Assembly: GCA_035772735.1 (NCBI GenBank)
Contig: JASDFA010000018.1
Coordinates: 140,001,501-140,065,500, forward strand
Direction of reading: 5' to 3'
Source: Datura wrightii
Taxonomy: Eukaryota; Streptophyta; Magnoliopsida; Solanales; Solanaceae
Length of the DNA stretch: 64,000 nucleotides
Position numbers and translations under genes: made by a program. Numbering within the stretch: position 1 is the stretch's first letter; each line of letters starts with the position of its first letter. This document shows positions 45,249 through 57,453 of the stretch, piece after piece. The notes under the pieces are model-generated. The model was given only the letters and a program-made list of their open reading frames with translations. It did no database searches and had not been told where the DNA came from.

Positions 45249-47295
45249 TGTGACACCCCGTAAGTTTTTAACATTTGGTTGGCCTTTTCATATGTTGGTT
45301 AAGAATTTTAGAATATAATACATACGAGAAAGGGGCCTAGGGAACGGTTGGACGAGCACGAAGTTGGGACCGTGCATGAAGAGGGGGGCCAGCTGCCCAA
45401 AGGGGCAGCGTGGCATGGACCATGCCCTACGCGTTGGGCTCTGTGGCACGATCGTGTTTTCGCGCGATGGGGTACGTGCCACGGACTCCCTATACACCGT
45501 CCAAATGTTATATATATTAAGTTGCTTTCATTAGTTCATTACATATATATATATCTTCGGCTAGAGAAGAGATAGTACACATGAAACAATAATTTTTCAT
45601 TCGTTACACTACGATACGCCGTCCAAATTCAAATTAACCTCGGATATTGAATCCCAAGCCCGTATGGAGCATCGCTGCGGAGTTATTTTCGTGAAATTCG
45701 CCTGAAGAATCATAACTCCGCCAAGCAAAAGTTATCATAATTGCTTCAAACTAGTTTCTATGCGATCATAGGCTTCAAGTAAGTATTTCTCCCTTCTAAA
45801 TTCTTGGGAAATTATACGTCTACAGCCGTGTTTTGTTAAGTCGAAGTACAGTCGATATTAGTATTATAAGTTATTGTTTCTGTCGAATTTAGTACTGAAA
45901 CTAGTCTCATTCTCTCAGTAATATGATTCTATCTCGGAAGGGCTATTGAATACCAGTGGAAACTCGCTAGTTACTGAGGAAATGACACTCGAGGTATGTT
46001 AAGGAAAATTCCTTCGGCAAGTTAACTTCTTTAGTATTGTAATACAGATTGAGTCCCAGTAAGATATTCAAAGGAATATCTATTGTGATTAGCTTTCATA
46101 GTGTATTGAGTTCTGTATATTGAGGCCGCGAGGGACATATTGAGTTCTATAACTGAGGCCGCGAGGGCCATATTGAGTTATGTTGTATGGAGGCCGCGAG
46201 GGCTATATTGAGTTCAGTGTATTGAGGCCGCGAGGGCCACACTGAGTTCTGTATATTGAGGTCGTGATGGCCATATCGAGTTTGTTATACTGAGGCCGCG
46301 AGGGCCATAGTTAGTTTTAGTAGAGTTAGGCCGTGAGGGCCACAGTGCGTTTTATTAAGTCAAAGGCTGTGAGGGTCATTCTGAGTTACAAGTATACTGC
46401 GATCGTCGGTAATCAAATATTATAATGTATGTTTCTTGTACCTGTCGAGGCTTATGGGGGCCCAGGTAGGTTATTCTTGTATGGGTTGTACCTTCTAGGC
46501 TTATGGGGGCCCGGTTAGGTTTTTGGTTTGTATCGACATATGTGTACCTTGTTAGTTAAGTACAACAAATAACGAGATTGTTCAGGTTAAACTCTCCCCT
46601 TTCTATATGATTATGTCAGTTCTTCAGCTTCCATTCAGTTATTACTTTACTACCTTACATATTTGGTACATATTGTACTGACTCCCTCCGTGGGCGCTGC
46701 ACTACTTTCCTGCAGGTGCATCTAGGCACAGACCAGGACCCTCGTAGCTCCCAGCCAGTACTAGAAGCATAGTCAGCTCCCTTCTTTGGGGGTTGATATC
46801 TAGAAGGTCTGTTTTTGTTGATTCTTTAGTTTTTGGGTAGGTCAGGGCCCTATCTCAACCACTATTCTACTTCTAGTGGCTTGTAGATGTACAGTACCCT
46901 GTGGTTAGTCTGTTGTTGGACGTGTAGGGCCTAGATATATGTTTCATTTTTGATGATTTCCGTGTGGGGCCTTGTTTAGTTGTTGAGTGGTAACCTTGTC
47001 GGCTATAGCTTGTGTAGGTCACCTAATTTTCATTTCAGTTATAACTAGACAGTATGGTAGCCTTGTCGGCCCGCATAGGACTCTCTATCATTATCTATTT
47101 TAGGTAGCCGCTTTATTTTACAGGTGGATATGCGGCCTTGTCGACCGAGGGATGTGTTTATAGCCGAGATACAACCTGTTGTTTTCTTGATTTGGGGAGT
47201 AAGTTTGCACCAGAAGTGTATAAGTCCAGTTAGATCAGTCCAGACCCTAGTAGGGCACTAGGTGCTAGTCATACCCTCCAAGGCGGGGCGTGACA
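45249..47295 (+). repeat. 3' LTR of element 5
   Basis: TGTGACACCCCGTAAG to GGGGCGTGACA. Same landmarks as the 5' copy; the minisatellite at 46102-46386 has eight units and the (TA)n is short. Confidence 0.94.
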
Positions 47296-47300
47296 TCTCC

Positions 47301-47793
47301 CTTCTAAACTCTCGAGAAATTATATGTTTTTGGCCGAATGAAGCGGAGTTGAAGTTATAGTTAACCCTATTGAAAAGATATTGTTATTGTCCGTTCTTAT
47401 TGTTAAAAATAGTTGTATTCTCTCAGTGTAAAGGTGGAAACTAAGTGGAATTACTGGCTTTAGGTGGAGAACTATTTAATGAATGAAAGTCAACATTTGA
47501 GATATGTTAAATCTAATCCCTTTGGCAAGTTATTCTCATCGTATGATGATACGAACAATGTTTTTTGAACATAGATAGCGATCCTATCTGTTGTAACTAG
47601 TTGCTGTTAGTAGATAAGGATTATACATGTTGCGATTAGCTGTTGTCAGTAGATTATGATCATATAAGTTGTGGTTAGATGCTAAAGGATGTTTTGAGAG
47701 TACATTACAGTATCCCTCGTCGGGAAAGAATATGTTAAGTGTGACTCACACTAGGAGCGTCATAGAAACTCCTCTTCTCTTCTGTTCACTGTA
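47301..47793 (+). repeat. 5' LTR of element 4, second piece
   Basis: Matches about 54468-54960 of the 3' LTR (CTTCTAAACTCTCGAGAAAT onward). Ends with CTGTA, the left duplication of the solo LTR. Confidence 0.9.
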
Positions 47794-49419
47794 TGATAAC
47801 GCTCAAACCACACCTCCTTATGAAGCATAAAGCGGAAGTTGCCAATAGAGAACCCAACTAGAGGTTGGGGTCGATCCGACAGGGAATATGGAAGGATATA
47901 GAAGAACGCTAGTGCTTAAGCTTTTTAGTTAATTATTTCCTAAGAAGGGGGAATTTGTAAAAGTAATAAATAACAATGTTGAGAAATTGTTTGTTGTTTC
48001 CAAATTAATGCAACTAACTAGGGTAAGTGTTCCCCATGACTTCATAACCACAAGGTGTTTTATACTAGTGATCTATTTCAGTGCTTAGCATGCAATATCG
48101 GTAAGTTAATTTCACCTAAATGGTTGGTCCCCTATTTAGATGTTTATCACCACGCAACTTGGTATGTCTACAGGAGTATGCTTCACTAACCCTTAACCTT
48201 GATATCAGATTAGCTATTCCTGGACAAGGTCAAGCTATTATATGAGGGTTGATAGCCTCAAATCTCCGTTGTTGATCCCTTTTCTCATTCACTACCTCCT
48301 TCGTATGGTAAGTGAGAATATGGCAAGTTCTAACATTTGCAACCATTAGAAATCAATTAATACCAAGGAAGAAACAATACATGCATAAACTCTCAAGAAT
48401 CACTAAGTATTTTACCTATGTGTGTTAATTTGTCATAGGCCCCACAACCCTAGTTGTGGTGGTCTTAGCCTATCATGTTTGTAAGTAAATTCATAGACAA
48501 AAATATAAATTAATACTAACAATGACGGTAGGAAGAAACGCACTTGATTATTGCGATAATAAAGAAGAACAATTCAACAATCGTCTCGAAGTTCCAAACA
48601 TAAGATATCAAACTTGTATCCAAACAACTTGAGACTTAAAACTCTAATCCTACTTGAAGACTTTTGAACTTGAAACTTCAACTCTTGAAGACATTCAAAC
48701 TTAAAACTTGATTCTTAAAACTTGATAGCTATTACATGAAAATAACGGGTATTTATAGCAGTTAGATGCTTTCCTCAATTCCTTGATGAATTTGTCTTGG
48801 GATTTTAAAGTTCCTTTTCCTAGCTGAAGTGGGAGACCCATTTTTGGCGTTGGAAACCTCCTTGCCGCATCGCCCTTTTCAATGTCGTGTCCTCCATGCT
48901 GCGTTGCCAGTTGTGGCAACGGGTCACCTAACGACTCGTTGTGCATGGGCACGAGTCGTTAGGCCCCTCGTGGTCTACCTCCTTCAAATTTCTAGTGTAC
49001 CTTATGATTGGTTCCAGTGATCTGCCAACGAGTCGTTTAGTCAACTAATTACTTGTTATGTCTTTCTTCATCTTCACTAGTTACTTTGTCAATAATTTCT
49101 CTCACAGTTTTCATGAATGACTTCACGACTCTTTACCAGATATAATGAGTCGTTCCCTTAACCCGCCAGGAACACTCTTTCTGCATCTTCTAAACTCAAC
49201 CTTTGCCCACGACTTTAGCTTCTTTTCATCTTCATTCCATAAGCCTCAAATACATTCAAATCCATCCTTTTTATCCTTTGAAAACATCTAATCACATGAG
49301 TTAGCTAATTTTCACAAATATATAACATAAACACATGCAAACACATATAATTTGTTCTCAGAACATAGTAAAGTACGGGCAAAATATGTCTATGAAGTAC
49401 GTGAGTACGCCCTTCATCA
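47794..49419 (-). mobile_element. Solo Athila-type LTR
   Basis: 1626 bases, plus-strand edges TGATAACGCTCAAACC and CCCTTCATCA, flanked by CTGTA at 47789-47793 and 49420-49424. It begins like the LTRs at 28847 and shares GGGGTCGATCCGACAGGGAA (about 47868). Minus-strand TATAAATA at 48750-48757, and upstream of it the 13-base inverted repeat CCTAACGACTCGT / ACGAGTCGTTAGG (48927-48939, 48951-48963). A single LTR with its own duplication is what recombination between two LTRs leaves. Confidence 0.93.
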
Positions 49420-49424
49420 CTGTA

Positions 49425-51127
49425 TTAGTAGAATTCTGGTGTTTTGTTTCCATGCCAAGGCCTTAGAAGTTTAGGGTTAGCTGTTGGGCCTGAGTTGGTA
49501 AATTGGACAGCATAGGGCACAGGCGGGTGATATAACTACGGTTGGGCGCCTGTATGATCAGTAAAGCTCGCCTAGAGGCTGTTGGCGTACCTTAACACCT
49601 CCATAGACGGAATTTGCATAGGATGGTGTTACCTTAGAGTCAGCGGCACCAGGAGTGCCTAGTGGAATGAGTGACAGCCTACCCTCTAGTTAGCCACTGC
49701 CAGTGACTATTAGTTGCAGTCGACTTAGTGCTTGTCATATAGGTCACCCAGGAAGTCATCCCAGTTATACAAGTCAGCTAGACCGGTGGGTACCCTAAGG
49801 AGGGAACCTTATTAGTAGTTGGATGCGGGGCCGACACCCCAGCCTGCTCGTTTAGATACTCAGGTGCAGGTTGGCCCGAGTGACCAGGTCCAGATAAACC
49901 TACCTACGAGGCTAGGAATTGCCCAGAGAAGTCATGTGAAATCTGAACAGACGAAGTTAAGATCTAAGGGACTATGCTGAGGCCTAAGGGCCATATTACA
50001 GTTCATTCCATGGCTGAAATTTTATATTTATGTCGTATCAGCATCACTAATCCTCGTCGATCCTGGTGCCTAGAGTGCAATTAAAGTCGTCCACTAGACT
50101 CAGACACAGCTACAGGAGCCTAGCGGGCTCAGTTGTAGACCCAGGGGATAGGCAGGTTGGTTATAGTTACCTGTTGACTTATTTTGACCTTGTTAGGGGT
50201 ATATAGATTGAAGTGTGCTCGCCAGGTCTTATGGGGGCCCTTGGAGAGTTATTTTGTGCTAGTTGTACCTTCCAGGCTTATGGGGGATAGGTGAGGTTCT
50301 TGTTTGTATTATTTCCTGCTAGTTATATCTTATGAGTGTATAGTTGTACAGTCTTAGCTCCTATACGTGTGGTGTTTTACTAGATGCAGGTTATGGATAA
50401 GAAAGCTTACAGGTTAATTTATGCCCCTTCTTGTTATTCACTTTTAGTTCTTTATCACCGTTTAATCAGCTTTTCATTACTGTCATACATATTTGGTAAA
50501 TATTGTACTAACGCCCAACTGTGGGGCATAGCATACTTTCTTGCAGGTTTAGACAGACAGATTTTGGGGTCTACTAGAAGCTATTCAGAGTCAGCAGATT
50601 GGCCAGCTCCTTTCATTCGGAGTTTCTAGGTTGTAGACATTTATTTGTCTTTCATTTGTATAGCATTTGGGCAGGTCAGGGCCTTATCCCAAATAATATT
50701 TTCACTCCTAGACACTTGCAGACTACAGTCTTTAGTTAGTTAATTGTTGTTGGCCATTTGGGGTCTATGTATGTCTTATTTGACATGTTGGTCGTGTGGG
50801 GTCTAGTTTGGCTAGTTAGTTAGCTTCCTTGTCAGCAATAGTACGAATATGACTACCTGCTTCCTTTCTATTTAACTAGACAGCATGGTGGTCTTGTCGA
50901 CTCGCATGTGATCCCTTTATTGTTTTGTTGGTTGGGTCAGCTATTTTCTTTTACAGGTGCTGCATGGCCTCTTCGACCCGAGGTTGTGTTTATAGCCGAG
51001 ATATAGCAGTTTGTTTGCTTGAGTTTGAGTCGCTGGTTGGCACCAGAAGTACATATGCCCAGCCAGGTCATCTTAGATTCCAATATGGCATTAGGTGTCA
51101 TTCATGCCTTCTAAGGTGGGTGTGACA
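49425..51127 (+). repeat. 5' LTR of element 4, third piece
   Basis: Resumes TTAGTAGAATTCTGG, matching 54958 onward, and ends GGGTGTGACA. Relative to the 3' LTR it lacks 533 bases after GATCTAAGG (about 49970). Confidence 0.9.
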
Positions 51128-53902
51128 AACTTGGTATTAGAGCAAGTCATATCCTAGGGAGTCTGCAAGCCGTGTCTAGTATATTCATGTCTATGGGTGT
51201 GTTTTGCACCACATTTCATAGGCAGAAGGCTACGATGCATAATAGGATGGTTACCCCTTATTCTTCTCAGATCGTGCTATAGAGCAGAGTTGTATAGGGT
51301 TGAATCCTTAAGCTTTCCATTGTCATGTCTGTCTAGAATAATGTTTAACATGGGACAGACCTCAATCAGCCACAAGTTAGCTACAACAGCAGGGGAATGG
51401 TATCAGTAGGGTGCCACAGTTGGGGGACAGTCAGCCTAAGGGTAAAAACAAACGTCTTTTAATTCCCTCCAACATCCTCCTGTGGCACCAAGAATCTCAT
51501 AAGATAATAGATATGCCAGCATCGTCCCCAGTTCCTTCTTTTTCCTCAGAATAAGAGGTCAGGAGTATAGTATATATATGATTTGTCTTACCTAGTAGAT
51601 GTTTAGAATTAGATAGGAGCGACAGTTAATGCTGGGTTGTTTGAAATATGCAAATGATTGAGAGTTGTACCTCCATTTTTTAGAGTTTGTTGGATTTTGT
51701 GCTTTAGCCCTGCAAGCACGATGGGGTCATTTTCCACCTCCCAACTTGTTCTTTCAGTACAACAGAGGGCGTAAGTATCAATGCCATGTTTCCAGAATAA
51801 ATAGTAAAGGAGGGCTAGAATTGTTGACTCCGAGAAGGATTAGAAAAGTGGTTAAGACCCCTAGTGTTTACAAAGTTATCTAGACCCTCACGGTAATAAA
51901 GCAAGAGAGCAGATAAGATTGCCAGTAGCATTCAAGTATGTGTGAGAGTCTATAAGCGATAAACCCCCAGTAATAGCAATGCTCAGCTCAGAAATAGGCT
52001 GATTCCACCGCAGTGTGCTAATGACGGTAGAACATACCTGCAAAATGATAGCCATGGCCCTAGTTTGTTATGTCGTAGGACAGAGAGACTACATGCGGGA
52101 AATTGGCCGACTGCGGGTAACAATGATATAGGTGGGTAGATTTGGCTAGTATATCCTTGCCAGTTCGATTCATGGAGCATGAGCCCCAGATCTCAGCTTA
52201 TAGAAGTAAAGGGAAGGCACGAGTATCTAACTCTAGAGGAAAACAGAATCACCTCCAGGTTGTAGTAGGTTGACAGAGCATGGGACCATCACTGAATGTC
52301 AAGGAATGAGCATCGTGCTGACATTTAAAGGATAGTGAGGTTGTAACCTAGAATGCCGTAATATTGACACCAGTTATAAAGGTAAAGGAGTGACGACACG
52401 GAGACTCTAACCTAGTACAACCTAGAGACAAGACCCAGCAGGGAGTCATCGGCCTTTGAGGTAATAAGGTGTGGAGTCATGAGACCCCGAGGTCAACTCT
52501 GCATCCCAAAGATGAAAGGACTTCATTAGTAGACTATAGCAAAGGTGCACCATATCCGTGACTCCCTTCACCCAGAGTCTAACGAAAAGGTATCAGGTTG
52601 TAAAGAGAGACCTACTGATGTCTTGGGAAGAGTGAAGATATTGTTGAGTAGTAGCACAGAGCTCCAATGACTAGCCAGGAAAGGTTGGGAAGGAGGAATC
52701 GGGTAGGCTAATTCAGGGGATAGCTATGCCTTCATAGAGGTGGAGAATAGTTAGCATGAATATAGCTACAGGGTTGCTCTGTATTGGGTGTAAATTTAGC
52801 CCTATTGAGTCCTTGTCAATTAGCTAGTGAGGTCAACTTATTCTTGTTGATCAGAATTATGTTTAGTTAAAGATTGTCCCGAGTTGAATGCTAAAGAAAT
52901 AGTCCGGCTACATGATGCCCATGTGTTTATCAATTTTGGCAGAAAGGTACAACTCACCATTAGGTGATGGAAAGGGTGGTAGGTTAGATTAGGGCACAAA
53001 TTAACTTGAGTACGCTTTTCGTCCCTAGACAAATGACCAACCAGAGCACCCGATTTAGATGCCTGGAGATCTGTTATGGGCAGAAATGCAGGCCCCTATA
53101 TGATGACCTGAAGTGGGTAATTTGGGGGTAGTTAAACCAAGCATACTAATACATCAGCCAAACAAAGGAAGTTCAGCTTATTGGGAAAGATGTACAGGAA
53201 GCCCAGGGCCATTGTGAGTCATACTCTAACATATGGCGTAGGGAATTAAGGATTGAAGTAGCGACTAGGCATTCCTGAGAACCTCTTAGGAGATCTGATA
53301 AGAAAGGCAAGCCTCGCCCTAGATTCATTAGACCTTACCAGACCCTCCGAAAGATCAGCCAAATGGCCTATGAGGAAAAGGTACCTTCAGGTCTAGGATC
53401 CATTCACCAAGACTACGCAAGCGCGTAGAAGAGCTTGTCTTGGATTGATCCAACTGGGATACTCAAGGTGCAGAAGCACTGTTCCACAAGGGACTCTAAT
53501 AGTCACAAGGAGCCATCTCAAGAAGTAAGTTTTAGCCTATTAGGGTAGCATGGGGAGACTGAAATATAGAAGACATGAATTGGAAAACTATGAATAACGC
53601 GACTACGACGATGATATACGGACTTAGACAATTTAAGTTAAAGAGAGGTCGTTTCAAATGTTATACAGTTGATTTTGGTTACCGTTATTATCAGTTGTTT
53701 ACATATATGTGGCAGGCCTATGTTTCAGTTGCAAGTAGCATCCTGTGAGATGCCTGTGTTGGACTTTTCTACATTTCAGGTTCTCTAGATAGTCCACACT
53801 ACAGAGGAGACTCTGCCGTAATTTGCCTGCATTAGTTAAAAGAGCTGAGTCTTTTAAGCTTAAAGATTACATTCGAGGATGAATGTTCCTAAGGGGAGAG
53901 TA
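51128..53902 (+). pseudogene. Element 4 interior: gag and integrase traces
   Basis: The primer site TGGTATTAGAGCA is at 51132-51144. An acceptor-like TGTCTGTCTAG (51326-51336) precedes ATG at 51341, where gag should begin. From there to about 52480 nothing beyond scattered gag-like nucleotide similarity is visible, and no protease or RT motif was found. From about 52490 the sequence follows the integrase of elements 3 and 5 at the DNA level: zinc-finger region near 52500-52660, a GTGAATATGGAC-like block near 52755, the region coding CRSPIGWFEVG near 53075-53115, and GPYxIRR near 53325. Small deletions destroy all frames. The hairpin ACATTC-GAGGAT-GAATGT is at 53869-53886 and the polypurine tract AAGGGGAGAGTA ends at 53902. 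Confidence 0.75.
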
Positions 53903-54139
53903 TGTTACAACCCGTAAGTTCGTATCGTTAACCGATGCGCTCGGGTTTTAGAGTACGATGCATATGGAAAAAGGATCAAGGAATGAACGAACAAGTACAG
54001 AATTGAGCGAGTAGGAGGTCCGGGCTGGAGGCCAGGTGCACTGGGCGCTGCGCCTTGCCGTCCAGCCCGGCACCCTGATCGGCATGTTCCGCCCGACTCT
54101 TGGTGCTATGAGCGGCGCGTAGCGCCCCCCCGCCCACCG

Positions 54140-54190
<51 letters not shown>

Positions 54191-57190
54191 TTAATGGTTG
54201 AGTTTGTTTCATCTAAAAATATATGCCTCAGCCATGAATAGAGAGAAAAAGCAACTTTCATTAGATTTTCATCAAATTACGCTGTCAAACTCTGTCCAAA
54301 CACAAATTAACTTCAAGTAACAAGATCTAGGCCTACGGGAAGCATCGCTGCAGAGTTACTTTTTGAAAATTAACCCGGTACACTGGAATCCCGCCAAGTA
54401 AAGGTTGTCAGAATTGCTCCAAATTGGATTCTAAATGGCCACAGGCTACAGGTAAGCATTTCTCCCTTCTAAACTCTCGAGAAATTATATGTTTTTGCCC
54501 GAATGAAATGGAATTAAAGTATAGTTAACCTTATTGAAAAGATATTGTTATTGGTCGTTCTTATTGTTGAAAATAGTTGTATTCTCTCAGTGTAAAGGTA
54601 GCAACTAAGTGGAATTAATTGCTTCAGGTGGAGAACTGTTTAATGAATGAAAGTCGGCATTCAAGGTATGTTAAGGCTTATCCATTTGGTAAGTTATTCT
54701 CGTCGTATGATGATACGACCTATGTTTTTTTAATGTAGATAGCGATCCTATATGTTGTAACTAGCTGTTGTTAGTAGATAAGGATTATACATGTTGTGAT
54801 TAGTTATTGTTAGTAGATTATGATTATATAAGTTGTGGTTAGCTGCTAAAGGATGTTTCGAGAGTATATTCCAGTATCCCTCATGGCAAAAGAATATACT
54901 AAGTTTGACTCACGCTAGGAACGTCATAGAAACTTCTATGTTCTTTTGTTCACTGTATTAGTAGAATTACGGTTTTTTGCTGCCATGCCAAGGCCTTAGA
55001 TGTTTAGGGTTAGTTGTTGGCCTGAGTTGGTAAATTGGATAGCATAGGGCCCGGCCGGGTGATATAACTATCAGTTGGGCGCCTGTATGGTCAGTAAAGC
55101 TCGTCCAAAGGCCGTTGTCGTACCTTGACTCCTCCAGGGCCAGAATTTGCATAGGATGGTCTTACCCTAGAGTCAGCGCCACCAGGAGTGCCCAGTGGAA
55201 TGAGTGACAGTCTGCCCACTAGTTAGCCACTGCTAGTGACTATTAGTCATAGTCGATTTAGTGCTTGTCATACAGGTCGCCCAAGAAGTCATCCCAGTTA
55301 TACAAGTCAGATAAACCCACGGGTACCCTAAGGAGGGCACCTTATTAGTAGTTGGATGTGGGGATGAAACCTCAGCCTACTCATATTGATACTCAGGTGT
55401 AGATTGTCACAAGTGACCAGGTCCAAATAAAACTTCCTATGATGCCAGGAATCGCCCAGAGAAGTCATGTGAAATATGAATAGACTAAGGTAAGATCTAA
55501 GGGTCTGGAACTATAGTAGTACAGTATTACCTTGGGGTTTAGAATCATAGTAAACTACCTAGGGAAGGTTAGGGGCTGATTTCCCAGGAGCAAGTCCAAT
55601 TAAGAAGCAGCCCCACAGTTATCCTAATTGAAGAAACTTAATATTTGGTCGTCCGCGACCTTATGGGTTGCTTACGAGCTATCACTGTCCTAGCATGACA
55701 TCCAGAGTATCGTTAGGCCACTCCAAATCTCGCCTTATCCATTCTAGACCATTAGAGATTATGAACACTTCCAAGATTCTCCGAAAAGGTATAGGCACAT
55801 GAGGTATGCCCTCTAGCAGCTATATAGACTTTTCTAGGGGAGAGTATCGGTCGTGTTAGGCCTTAAGAGCTAGATACACCTTTTGAGTGACTAGATTGAG
55901 ACTAGAATGCAGTATATGGTTGTGATTGAACTACCCTAGGATAGCCTTCTGTTGTCCAACCTCAGGGTTACTAGTTGTGTTGTTGCCTACGGCGCTATAT
56001 GGATCGCTCCAAGGAGCTATATGTTGTCCCAAAGGACTATGCTGAGGCCCAAGGGCCATATTATAGTCCATTCCATGGCTGGACTTTTATATTTATGTTG
56101 TATCAGCATCACTAACCTTCGTCGATACTGGTGCCTAGAGTGCAGTTACAGGAGTCCACCGGATTTAGACACAACTACAGGAGCCAAGCGGGCTCAGTTG
56201 CAGATCTAGGGGAGAGGAAGGTTGGCTATAGTTACCTGATGACTTATTTTGACCTTGTTAGGGGTACATAGATTGAAGTTTGCTCGCTAGGGCTTATGGG
56301 GGCCCCAGACGTGTTATTCTGTGCTAGTTGTACCTTCCAGGCTTGTGGGGGCTAGGTGAGGTTCTTGTTTATATTCTTGCCTGCTATTTATAGCTTAGGT
56401 TTGTATAGTTGTACACTCTTAGCTTCTATACATGTGGTGTTTTACTAGATGCAGGTTATGGATAAGAAAGCTTACAGGTTAATTTATGCCCCTTCTTGTT
56501 ATTTAATTAGTTCTTTATTAACATTTATTCAGCTTTTCATTACTGCCTTACATATTTGGTATTTATTGTACTGATGCTCAACTTTGGGGCGCTGCATACT
56601 TTCCTGCAGGTTTAGACAGATAGATTGTGGGGTCTCCTAGCAGCTATTCAGAGTCAGCAGATTGCTGGCTCCTTTTATTCAGAGTTGCCAGGTTGTAGAG
56701 GTTTATTTTTATTTCATTTGTATAACATTTGGTTAGGCCGGGGGCCTGTCCCGACCAATATTTTCACTCTTAGAGGCTTGCAGACTATAGTCTTCATTTA
56801 GTTGGTTGTTGTTGGCCATGTGGGGCCTATGGATGTCTTATTTTTCGTGTTGACTGTGTGGGGCCTAGTTTGGCTAGTTAGTAGCAGCCTTGTCAGAAAT
56901 AGTATGAATATGACTACTTACTTCCTTTCTGTTATAAATAGAAAACATAGTGGCCTGGTCGGCCCGCATAAGATCCCTTTATTATTGTGTTGGCTGGGTA
57001 AGCTATTTTCTCATACAGGTGTTGCATCACCTCATCGGCTCGAGGCTTTGTTTACAACTAAGATATAACAATTTGTTTTCTTAATTTTGAGTCGCTGGTT
57101 TGCAGCACAAGTGCATATGCCGAGCTAGGTCAGCCCGGATCCCAGTATGGCATTAGGTGCCAGTCGTACCTCCCAAGGTGGGGCATGACA
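53903..57190 (+). repeat. 3' LTR of element 4
   Basis: TGTTACAACCCGTAAGTTCG to GGGGCATGACA, 3288 bases, the longest LTR here. Carries (TA)n at 54143-54187, the leader block GAAGCATCGCTGCAGAGTTA (about 54338), a donor-like CAG/GTAAGC (54452), a second donor-like AAG/GTATGT (54666), and 533 bases (55503-56035) missing from the 5' copy. Confidence 0.92.
54143..54187. repeat. (TA)n microsatellite
   Basis: About 22 TA units at the TATA-box site of element 4; the 5' LTR has about five at 37605-37615. The Ile-Tyr repeat frame on the minus strand is an artefact of it. Confidence 0.95.
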
Positions 57191-57453
57191 CCATTCTAGT
57201 TCTTAGTCTATCAATAGCGCACCCCTAGCCATCTCATTTGTTATTGCAACAATCAGAATTCCCCTCTCTTAATTCTAAATTTGAATTTGATATTGCTTCC
57301 CCTTTTTCCCCCAATTTTAATTTCCAAATGTTGAACAATGATGCATACTAGTTTGAGTTAGTTTATAACTTTTGGATAATTGACTCAATTCCTTGTGAGA
57401 TTTGAACCCAACACTCATTGGGTATATTTATTCATGACAACGACCTTTGTCAT
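57191..57453. other. Short flank between element 4 and the Athila/Tat-like element
   Basis: No gene. TTGTGAGATTTGAACCCAAC and ACTCATTGGGTATATTTATT resemble the end of a plus-strand Athila/Tat LTR as I remember such LTRs, which would make this and 37091-37354 one old LTR split by element 4. Confidence 0.35.

Larger units (their letters stand above)
37895..47295 (+). mobile_element. Element 5: full-length gypsy element nested in the element 4 LTR
   Basis: LTRs 37895-40013 (2119 bases) and 45249-47295 (2047) flank 5235 bases of gag-pol. TCTCC at 37890-37894 and 47296-47300 is an exact target duplication, after which the element 4 LTR resumes with CTTCTAAACTC. About 20 of the first 123 LTR bases differ by eye, so the insertion is old. 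One 36-base minisatellite unit and a longer (TA)n account for the LTR length difference. Long open stretches remain in protease, RT and RNase H. Confidence 0.95.
37355..57190 (+). mobile_element. Element 4: gypsy element with long LTRs, twice interrupted
   Basis: The 5' LTR is in three pieces (37355-37894, 47301-47793, 49425-51127) split by element 5 and a solo LTR; the 3' LTR is 53903-57190. Flanks are CTATT (37350-37354) and CCATT (57191-57195), a target duplication with one change. The rejoined 5' LTR is 2736 bases against 3288 in the 3' LTR; a 533-base difference at 55503-56035 explains nearly all of it. Only 2775 bases lie between the LTRs, about half the normal interior, and they are heavily decayed. 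Its LTR leader is related to elements 3 and 5. Confidence 0.9.

Noticed and set aside
53976..54212. Minus-strand frame with a long Ile-Tyr repeat
   Set aside because: It is the translation of the (TA)n array in the element 4 LTR.
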